Shown: positions 57,227 to 64,000 of the stretch, in pieces
Numbering within the stretch: the stretch's first letter is position 1
Layout of the letters: each line of letters starts with the position of its first letter
Assembly: GCA_023957575.1 (NCBI GenBank)
Contig: JAMLGU010000005.1
Span: 1-64,000 of the forward strand
From: Chitinophagaceae bacterium
GTDB taxonomy: Bacteria; Bacteroidota; Bacteroidia; Chitinophagales; Chitinophagaceae
Direction: 5' to 3'
Length of the DNA stretch: 64,000 nucleotides
Translations under genes and position numbers: made by a program
The notes under the pieces: generated by a model
Databases searched by the model: none
Told to the model about the DNA's origin: nothing
What the model saw: only the letters and a program-made list of their open reading frames with translations

Positions 57227-57335
57227 GTATAAACTATTGGTTATAAACGATATATAATTTGTTATATGACACAGGTTATCTGTAGCAAAAATAGCAAATT
57301 ATCAAAGACATACATTCAAAAAATTTGAAAGAAGA

Positions 57336-57586
57336 GCCACGAATGCACGAATGGGGTAGTGAAAGCGAAACTGAAGGCATTAAGGGTAAATTAAGGCAAT
57401 AAAACTTAATGACCCTTCATTTCTTAATGTTGAAAAATGAGGAAGATAGCCACGAATGCACAAATGAGGTTGGCAGAAGCGAAACCAATGCCACGAATAC
57501 ACAAATGGGGTGGTGAAAGGGAAACATTAAGGCATTAAGGGTAAATGAAGGCAATAAAACTTAATGACCCTTCATTTCTTAATGTT
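57336..57586. repeat. Cluster of three intergenic repeat copies
   Basis: Units starting GCCACGAATGCAC at 57336, 57449 and 57490. Two (first and third) continue with GCATTAAGGGTAAA..AAGGCAATAAAACTTAATGACCCTTCATTTCTTAATGTT words that form an imperfect inverted repeat. The 57227-57596 region has no gene. Confidence 0.8.
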
Positions 57587-57596
57587 CCTTTATTCC

Positions 57597-59324
57597 CTAT
57601 TGAATAGGCACAAATTCATTTTCATAAACCTCTAACCAGTTAGAGGGATCAATACCCCAAGTCGAGTTGACAGTTACTTTCAACCAATAAAACATAGTAC
57701 CTGCAATGCTTGAACTGGATAGTATGAGTTGTTTCTGACCTGCGCCTTGTTGTGTTTTGGTAATATTGCAAGGCAATAACGGATCAGTATTCCAACTGTA
57801 AGGCCCCGATAACCTTAGCGGCAAACCTGATTTTCCGGGAGCCAGATTTTTAAACATAGAGCCAAAGCCATCATTACAAGGCCAATACCCAATCAGATTT
57901 CCATATTTTGGATGCTTGGTAATATCAGTCAGGCAAAGATTTCCTGCTACTTCTGCATCTGTAAGCCCTACATTAAATATTTGAAAATCAGCAACATTAA
58001 AGGTCATAGCGCCATAATTCTTGTCGCCACCCCAACCAATATACAGTGGGCTTGGCGAGGTAATGGTGCCCGAATTGGTACCCAAATTACGGGTTCCATT
58101 ATCATCAGCTATTCTTACACCGTCTGTAAATCTTTTTACCCATCTACCTCCTGCACTATCATATATTACTGCTGTAAGCGTATGCCAGTTGTTATCAAAT
58201 ACATTTGGGCTTGTTTGCAACCTTCTCTCTCCCACCGTACTTGATCTGTAAGAAAAGCACCAAACACCGGAGGAGTTAGTAAACATGGTCCAGCCGGTTT
58301 GGGTAAAAGCAGTGGTTTTACCCATAAAGTGTGGATAACTAAAGGCACTTCCTCCTTTAATCTTAATTTGTATGGTTTGATTGCCGGTGCCAATATCGTA
58401 ATAACCAATATCATCATCAACCGAAGCTTTTACTGTAGCAGCATCCCTACCTGAAATTACGGCTGAACTATAATCTGCCTTTACAAATTCGGTTTTCTGA
58501 AATTTTTCATTGTAATAAATGGATGGCACTAATGTTTCGGCATCGGATCCGCCGCCATATCCATTATCGATTCCTCCGTGTGTACCCGTTACAATCACTA
58601 ACCAGTTTTCATCTTTATTGTATCCCGGCCTTGCTTTTAAGGCCGTCATTATTTCATTCACATAGCCGTCTATTTTTAATACTGCCGCTTTGTAATTGGC
58701 ATTGCCAGCCGAAAAAGCATTTGCCTTACCGGCGATGCCGGCGCCATTAAAATGAACAATAACCAGATCGTCATTATTATTTTTTAAGGCATTTACCGTA
58801 GCATCTTTCGCTGCCTGATCATTTGCCACCGGCACTTTTACTGACACTTCGGGAGTGAGCTGATTAAGCATATCGGCCCATGGAGATATAAAGCGACTCT
58901 TCAAATCGGGTCGGGCAGAACGGATAATAAAGTAAAATAAACTGGGATAACTCTTACCCACCTGACCTTCCTGAGGTTGGTTGAGCGATTCGAAAGTACT
59001 GTCTTTCACCTTGTGTTTGGCATAAGAAACACCCGACAACAGCGTCTTCCAGGAGGCAGCATCTGTTGACACAGCATCATCCACCGCATTGCTGAGGGTA
59101 TATTTTCCCTTTTGCAACATCGACATCATTGTAGGCGGATTGAGCGCAGTAAACTCTTTGCCCGGCAGTCCGTCAATGCCTATCAGCAACACTTTTCGCT
59201 GGCCTACCACAGCAGAAGTGGAATCATCTTCAAAATAAGGTGGCGGGTCGGCATACTTTTTACAGGAGCTTACCACCCACAACATACTTATTGTTATCAA
59301 AAAAGTTAGAAATACAGTTCTCAT
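57597..59324 (-). CDS. Lipoprotein: degenerate alkaline-phosphatase-like domain + LamG domain
   Basis: A 575-aa lipoprotein (lipobox VVSSC, C21). Residues about 43-285 resemble the alkaline phosphatase/nucleotide pyrophosphatase fold (VLLIGIDGLPGKEFT, TDAASWKTLLSG, YKAAVLKIDGYVNEIM, VIVTGTHGG), but metal-ligand positions usually DxxGH and DHG read GIAGK and THG. Residues about 315-500 are a LamG jellyroll, ending with a short C-terminal domain of the DUF4983 kind. Last gene of the four-gene operon; paralogue of 61487-63253. Probably surface glycan/glycoprotein binding. Confidence 0.78.
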   Translation of the reverse strand: MRTVFLTFLITISMLWVVSSCKKYADPPPYFEDDSTSAVVGQRKVLLIGIDGLPGKEFTALNPPTMMSMLQKGKYTLSNAVDDAVSTDAASWKTLLSGVSYAKHKVKDSTFESLNQPQEGQVGKSYPSLFYFIIRSARPDLKSRFISPWADMLNQLTPEVSVKVPVANDQAAKDATVNALKNNNDDLVIVHFNGAGIAGKANAFSAGNANYKAAVLKIDGYVNEIMTALKARPGYNKDENWLVIVTGTHGGIDNGYGGGSDAETLVPSIYYNEKFQKTEFVKADYSSAVISGRDAATVKASVDDDIGYYDIGTGNQTIQIKIKGGSAFSYPHFMGKTTAFTQTGWTMFTNSSGVWCFSYRSSTVGERRLQTSPNVFDNNWHTLTAVIYDSAGGRWVKRFTDGVRIADDNGTRNLGTNSGTITSPSPLYIGWGGDKNYGAMTFNVADFQIFNVGLTDAEVAGNLCLTDITKHPKYGNLIGYWPCNDGFGSMFKNLAPGKSGLPLRLSGPYSWNTDPLLPCNITKTQQGAGQKQLILSSSSIAGTMFYWLKVTVNSTWGIDPSNWLEVYENEFVPIQ

Positions 59325-59348
59325 CAGAAATATATTAATTATTTTTTA

Positions 59349-61367
59349 TTATTGAAAAACACCAAACTCAGCAACTGCCCAGAAATTCGTTCCATCAGCC
59401 ACATCGGCAGTCGATGTAGTTCTGATTCTGATATACCTTGCAGAAACAGGCGCCGGCAGGTTAAACGTCTGATAACCGTTTACTGCTGCCAGAGCAAACG
59501 GGCTACCGGTTAGTGGCGTCCATGTACTGTTGTTATTACTCACATCCACATAAACCCTTACGGCTCTCCTGGCCATTCCGTTTCTATGAGAATATTTAAA
59601 TCCTGAGAAAGTCAATGGCAGTTTTGTAACGGCGCCCAAATCAATTGTAATTTGATGTGGCGGCGTACCTGTACCACCTGACCATTGCGAGTGCCAGAAG
59701 GTATTGAGGTTGCCATCAATAATGGCTGTAGCCAAACCATTGGGAGGCCCTTCACCCGTTTTTTCTTCGGAACTGAAGCTGACAATCGCCCATGCCGTAT
59801 TGGAATAGGGATCAATAGTGGTATTGCCACCCGTTCTGGTGATTGGATTATATTTCCATATTTCCTGCAACATCATCGGATAGCCTTTTGCTGCTACACG
59901 GGTCAATGCTGTAGTACTCAGAGAAATACCCCAGGCCCTGAAAAACAACTGCCAGTCTTTTTTGGTATAATCACTCACGGTTTCATACACAAAATCATGC
60001 TTTGACAAATCATTTGGCGATTCACGAACAGCACGGCGGGCTTTTTTGTACAACTCTGTCATTATACCCCAACCATCACCTTGTCCTGCATATCCCCAGT
60101 TGGCGGGTATTTTATCAAACATTTGCAAAAAGGGTGTCAATCTTGCAAACGGATCATTGCCAATTATCGGATCGCTTGAGTTGTCAAAGTTTTTGGAACC
60201 ATCGGAAGAAGCAGCAAACTGCAAAGCTTTTAAAGTAGCGCCGGGTACGGCTGGGTGCTTTGCCGGCCATGCGTTGGGGATTCCTGCTGTCTCCATCCTT
60301 TTAGCTAATTTAAAGCTAAACAGGTTACAGGTGGTTTCTCCCAAAGAAGACCAGCTCCAATACTTACCTTGCTGAAAGTTGTGACCTATTTCGTGATAAA
60401 GACCCCAAACCGAACCATTTCTCAACTCTTTTACATCCGTGATGGTGGTTTGCCAGTATGTATCATTGATAGCCATTATTGGAAAACCATTATGTCCGTA
60501 GCCCACAGAAATTTCGGCATCCAAAACCACGCGGTAAGGAAGAAGTGGCGAGCGGTCCGCAGGGTTTGCCGGATTTTCCTCCAAACCGGCCCATCCATAA
60601 AAATCATCCTTAATACCCTTATCCCATTCGGTCATCAGTTCATCAGGGTCGGCAACAGGATATTTGATGGCATAATCTCTTCTGATGGTAAATATGGTGT
60701 ACTTACTCCTCAGTTCGAGGTAAGGCACACAGGATTTAGCCAATTTTTGTTTCCACTCGGCGGCGTTGGTTTTACCAAGAACAAAATCGGGTGATTCAAC
60801 TACATTTTCAAAAGTCATTTTTAAAGGAGTCGTTTTCGGACTGCTCGGTATAATATAAATAGTACCACCATATAGATTTCTTGTAAAATTTTTACCGGGT
60901 ATCAGCTTGGTTTGAGTGTAAATAACCGGATCGCGCTTTGCATTTTGAATATGGGCTACATTATCGGTCCAGGCGCCTATCTGTAGGGTTAAATCATACA
61001 CGCCATCGGGCACCGTAATGGCAATCAACTCGCCCGGAGCTGCATAAAAGCCGGTGCTGAACATCGGGCGGGGCAAAACACTGATTCTCAGATCTTCGGA
61101 CTTTACATAGAACAAGTCCAAATCAATCGTTTTGGTAACACGAGGTTCCTCCAGGCAAATCAAACCGGGGAATATGGATGCCTGCAGGTATTTTGACTTG
61201 TCAATGGCCTGACTGGAGTCGCCCTTAAATACTATCGAATCAACACCCTTATCATTTTTGGTAGGATCCACTATATATCCAAAATCACTTTTCTTTCCGC
61301 AGGAAATGATTAAGAAAATCATTAGCAGAGCGGCAAAAAACATTCTGCCCGATTGAAGATTTTTCAT
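59349..61367 (-). CDS. M60-family metallopeptidase with F5/8C domain, lipoprotein
   Basis: A 672-aa lipoprotein from the ATG at 61367 (lipobox LIISC); an ATG 29 codons earlier would precede the signal peptide. The gluzincin motif HEIGHNFQQ (H325, E326, H329) with downstream E344 (LGETTCN) is complete, as in M60/enhancin-like peptidases that cleave mucin-type glycoproteins. The final ~145 residues form a discoidin/F5/8C carbohydrate-binding domain. Sits between two LamG paralogues, 24 and ~120 bp from them. Confidence 0.88.
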   Translation of the reverse strand: MKNLQSGRMFFAALLMIFLIISCGKKSDFGYIVDPTKNDKGVDSIVFKGDSSQAIDKSKYLQASIFPGLICLEEPRVTKTIDLDLFYVKSEDLRISVLPRPMFSTGFYAAPGELIAITVPDGVYDLTLQIGAWTDNVAHIQNAKRDPVIYTQTKLIPGKNFTRNLYGGTIYIIPSSPKTTPLKMTFENVVESPDFVLGKTNAAEWKQKLAKSCVPYLELRSKYTIFTIRRDYAIKYPVADPDELMTEWDKGIKDDFYGWAGLEENPANPADRSPLLPYRVVLDAEISVGYGHNGFPIMAINDTYWQTTITDVKELRNGSVWGLYHEIGHNFQQGKYWSWSSLGETTCNLFSFKLAKRMETAGIPNAWPAKHPAVPGATLKALQFAASSDGSKNFDNSSDPIIGNDPFARLTPFLQMFDKIPANWGYAGQGDGWGIMTELYKKARRAVRESPNDLSKHDFVYETVSDYTKKDWQLFFRAWGISLSTTALTRVAAKGYPMMLQEIWKYNPITRTGGNTTIDPYSNTAWAIVSFSSEEKTGEGPPNGLATAIIDGNLNTFWHSQWSGGTGTPPHQITIDLGAVTKLPLTFSGFKYSHRNGMARRAVRVYVDVSNNNSTWTPLTGSPFALAAVNGYQTFNLPAPVSARYIRIRTTSTADVADGTNFWAVAEFGVFQ

Positions 61368-61486
61368 AAAACGATTTCTTTCTTTTTTTTCAACTGATGA
61401 CAGTGCCGTTTTTTGTTTATATCCGAGAAACTTTATTGCCATGTTGTATATCATTTTAATATTATTATTCTAAAATTTTCAAATTA

Positions 61487-63253
61487 TTATTCTACCACAT
61501 CAATATACTTAGGAATCCACGACTGACCCTCAAGGCCCCATCCTTGCGGAATGGCATAGCCCATCCACAAATATATCTGCATGGCTACATCCACACTTTG
61601 AGGTACTGTTTTATATGCCACATCATCCACTAAAGGACAGGCATTGGGCGTAGCTTCGCTAAAAGAAACAATGCTTGGATTTTTCAAAAACAAATGATTC
61701 CCGCTCGCAGTCATATCTCTGAAAAACGGATTGTCCTGTGCATCATACTCAACTGTAGTACTTGGCCAAAATCCCAATAAGTTTGGATCACTCAGATCCG
61801 CATCTGTTCTACAAAAGTTATTTGAAATTTCGGCATCACTCAACGCACGGTCCCAAATTCTGACATCGGTAACGGTTAACTGAATATCTCCACCATTCGA
61901 CCCATCTCTCCAACCCACTTGAAAAGGCGCGGTGGTCGTTAAAATTCTTCCTGCAATATTGGTGGAGCCGTTCTTTACACCATCGGTATAAACGGTAGCA
62001 GTACGGGTGGTACCGGCTCCCTGTACTACCACCAAATTTAATGTATGCCATTGATTATCAGATACTTTAGTTCCCTTGGCTTGTGCATTTCCTCCGGTTC
62101 CACTTGCTCCATTAAAGTTTGCCATCCAATAGTCCGCCTCTAAGAAAAATACCCATCCATGACTACCGGTAGAAGTATTAAAGGCTAATCTTTTCCCCAA
62201 AAAAGATGGATAGTAATATCCTCCTGACGGAACTTTTACCTTACACTGTACCGAAAAATTACCTGAGGAACCGAAATTATATTTATCCACATCCTTTACC
62301 ATTGCATTACGCTGACTGGCAGCAGCTATATTTCCTATACGATAGGAGTTTGTCGTCCCATAGTAAGGGAATACTGATGGTTTTTCTTTACTATTGAATG
62401 CAAATCTGGGGTTTGCCATTATCAGAAAATTGTTGTGGCGTGCATCATCAAAAGCAGACCATGGCTTGCCGGTTGGGTTATAGGGTATATTATTGCCTTT
62501 GGCAGAGGTGATGACCACCATCCAGTCTTCATTAGGCGCATTGGCTCTTTTACTCATCGCATCCAAAATAGAGGCTACATATCCATCAATATTTAAAACA
62601 GCGGCCTTATAAGAAGGCGATGAGGCCAGATAACCATCGGCCATACCGGCAGCATCGACGCTTGAAAACTGCACTACCAGCAAGTCAGGATTTCCGGTAT
62701 TGAGCTCTGCCAGCGCTGCATCTTTTGCTGCCACATCATTTGCAACCAATTTTTTATCGGTGGCTGCGTTTCCTATTACATTGGCCAATGCAGCAGATGA
62801 AGAAATAACCACCGATCTGGCATTAGTTGACAATCCTTTTAATCTTGTAAACAAAGTAGGATATTTAGAAAAATTATTGGTGCTAACATCACTGAAAACC
62901 TGGTGTTTTTGTGGCCCCACACCTGTAAACAGGGTAGCCCATCCCTGATCATTGGTAACTTCTGTGGTATTGGTAACCGAGTTTAGTCCATCATAAGAAA
63001 AAATAGAGTTGGCCGAAAGGTCGGTCATTCTGGGTGGCGCTATTTTCCTTATTTCGGCTCCATAGCCGCCATCTACCAGCACCATCAGCACCTTACGGGC
63101 TTTTGCTTTTGGATTTTCTGCATTATCAGGGCTTTCCAGACTATTAGAGCCCGATTTGTTGCAGGCAGCCATTCCAACGGCAACGATTGAAATAATTATC
63201 AGAAAATTTAAAACAGTTTTTAACTTTTTTAAATAATTTATCATTGTAATCAT
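61487..63253 (-). CDS. Lipoprotein: degenerate alkaline-phosphatase-like domain + LamG domain (paralogue)
   Basis: A 588-aa lipoprotein (lipobox GMAAC near residue 31). Residues about 50-290 follow the same phosphatase-like order as its paralogue (VLMVLVDGGYGAEIR, TNDQGWATLFTG, VDAAGMADG, YKAAVLNIDGYVASIL, VITSAKGN); VD is kept but the GH and DHG ligands are lost. A LamG domain (about 325-510) and DUF4983-like C-terminus follow. Two close ATGs (63253, 63244) are possible. Second gene in the operon, 17 bp after the beta-propeller gene. Confidence 0.78.
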   Translation of the reverse strand: MITMINYLKKLKTVLNFLIIISIVAVGMAACNKSGSNSLESPDNAENPKAKARKVLMVLVDGGYGAEIRKIAPPRMTDLSANSIFSYDGLNSVTNTTEVTNDQGWATLFTGVGPQKHQVFSDVSTNNFSKYPTLFTRLKGLSTNARSVVISSSAALANVIGNAATDKKLVANDVAAKDAALAELNTGNPDLLVVQFSSVDAAGMADGYLASSPSYKAAVLNIDGYVASILDAMSKRANAPNEDWMVVITSAKGNNIPYNPTGKPWSAFDDARHNNFLIMANPRFAFNSKEKPSVFPYYGTTNSYRIGNIAAASQRNAMVKDVDKYNFGSSGNFSVQCKVKVPSGGYYYPSFLGKRLAFNTSTGSHGWVFFLEADYWMANFNGASGTGGNAQAKGTKVSDNQWHTLNLVVVQGAGTTRTATVYTDGVKNGSTNIAGRILTTTAPFQVGWRDGSNGGDIQLTVTDVRIWDRALSDAEISNNFCRTDADLSDPNLLGFWPSTTVEYDAQDNPFFRDMTASGNHLFLKNPSIVSFSEATPNACPLVDDVAYKTVPQSVDVAMQIYLWMGYAIPQGWGLEGQSWIPKYIDVVE

Positions 63254-63270
63254 TTTTTTAATGCATTAAA

Positions 63271-64000
63271 TTAATTGTTGGCTAAAACAATTTTCACAAT
63301 ATTACCTACCTCTTTATTATCAAACCTGTCGAAATTGCCCACTAAGAAGAGCGCTTTACCGCCAAAAACATTCACCTCGGCATGACCCATTATCCTGCCT
63401 CTGAACAAACCTGTATTATTGTATCCACTGGCTAAGGAGCCATCTTCATTCAAAATGGCAAAGCCTGAGCGAACCACGTTGTTATATTTGAGGAAAGAGC
63501 CGCTAATAAAAAATCTGCCATCATTCAGTTGGGCGCAATAGCTCACTACTCCTCCGGTTACAGCTTTAATCATGGACCCACTCACTAAGGAACCGTCTTC
63601 GTTTACCACTGCCACACCATTAACGGGTACGCCGTTGTAATGTTTAAAGTTGCCGATAATTACTAATTTTTCAGTATTCTCGTTATAGGTTATTTTGTAA
63701 ACAGGGCCATCCGTACTACCTTTAAAAGCATCGCTGATTTGGCCTGTAGCAGGGTCTATACACACTAACCCCTGTGCCGCAGCCCCATGAAACGTAGTAA
63801 ATGAGCCACCCAATACCAGCTGACCATAGTACAACTGAATAGCTGTGGTAACAAAGCCATTAGCGCCCGGATAACTTTTATTGATAGCAGGATTATAATT
63901 GAAGGTAGAGTCAAACTGACCGGTATCATCCATTTTTGTAAGCCCAAATGATTCTATAATATCCAACTGGGTGCTCGTATAAGTACTGTTGGGATAAAAT
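63271..64000 (-). CDS. Repeat (beta-propeller-like) surface protein, 5' end outside window
   Basis: The frame remains open to the window edge (it continues upstream through FYPNSTYTSTQL), so only the C-terminal ~242 residues are visible. They contain repeats of the form LVLGGSFTTFHGAAAQGLVCIDPATG, LVIIGNFKHYNGVPVNGVAVVNEDGS and FFISGSFLKYNNVVRSGFAILNEDGS, i.e. delta-60/DUF5122-type propeller blades. Such proteins (often with IPT/DUF5008 N-termini) accompany SusC/SusD systems. Leads the operon within the window. Confidence 0.75.
   Translation of the reverse strand, partial: FYPNSTYTSTQLDIIESFGLTKMDDTGQFDSTFNYNPAINKSYPGANGFVTTAIQLYYGQLVLGGSFTTFHGAAAQGLVCIDPATGQISDAFKGSTDGPVYKITYNENTEKLVIIGNFKHYNGVPVNGVAVVNEDGSLVSGSMIKAVTGGVVSYCAQLNDGRFFISGSFLKYNNVVRSGFAILNEDGSLASGYNNTGLFRGRIMGHAEVNVFGGKALFLVGNFDRFDNKEVGNIVKIVLANN

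Overview
Most of this window (from about 1.35 kb to the end) reads as chromosomal DNA of a Bacteroidota bacterium, probably Chitinophagaceae or a close relative. The evidence is AT-rich intergenic DNA, repeated TAnnTTTG (-7) promoter motifs, SPII lipoproteins with short lipoboxes, LytTR and ECF regulators, a GSCFA protein, and an outer-membrane glycan/glycoprotein-use cluster at the right end. The first ~1.3 kb (hotdog thioesterase, endonuclease I, 5' end of tgt) looks more like a Bdellovibrio-type proteobacterium. It joins the Bacteroidota part inside the most conserved stretch of tgt, so the left end may be a chimeric assembly join.

Layout. 1-5 kb: thioesterase (partial), endonuclease I, tgt, rlmB, DUF4112, NUDIX, CuZn SOD lipoprotein. 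5-13 kb: saccharopine dehydrogenase-like, sirtuin, DUF4349 lipoprotein, EVE protein, a complete IS4-family element (8557-9952), FAD amine oxidase, holA, a coiled-coil membrane protein. 13-23 kb: DoxX, an AcfC-like binding protein, thiolase, panB, an ALDH7-type dehydrogenase, a possible 26-aa small protein, an S8 protease, and an ECF sigma / anti-sigma-like / lipoprotein operon. 23-30 kb: M20 amidohydrolase, two lipoprotein genes, then a LytTR response regulator with a frameshifted TPR histidine kinase, and a MITE-like element. 30-46 kb: metallophosphatase, gamma-glutamyltransferase, pgk, gap, tRNA-Glu, rarD, serine dehydratase, SirB1-like, fusA, galK and galM, GSCFA. 46-57 kb: LptF/G, YajQ, beta-helix-PDZ protein, aspS, fasciclin lipoprotein, a 12-TM protein with a Crp/Fnr regulator, ApbE. 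57.6-64 kb: a four-gene minus-strand operon (beta-propeller protein, LamG protein, M60 peptidase, LamG protein), probably the tail of a SusC/SusD-type locus lying outside the window.

Most notable: the two lipoprotein genes at 24.8-26.2 kb have promoters of identical design. Each has paired direct repeats ACCGATGAA / ATCGATGAA exactly 21 bp apart, placed exactly 29 bp upstream of a TAnnTTTG box with a -33 TTTG. This is the geometry expected of a LytTR-type regulator, and a LytTR two-component system lies immediately beside them. I infer a small local signalling module: kinase, LytTR regulator and two lipoproteins. The kinase reading frame is broken twice in this sequence.

Other points: saccharopine dehydrogenase-like and ALDH7 genes together suggest lysine breakdown through aminoadipate semialdehyde. 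The two LamG proteins beside the M60 peptidase carry alkaline-phosphatase-like domains that have lost metal ligands. Two heptanucleotide (TTAGAYG) arrays and two further intergenic repeat families are present.
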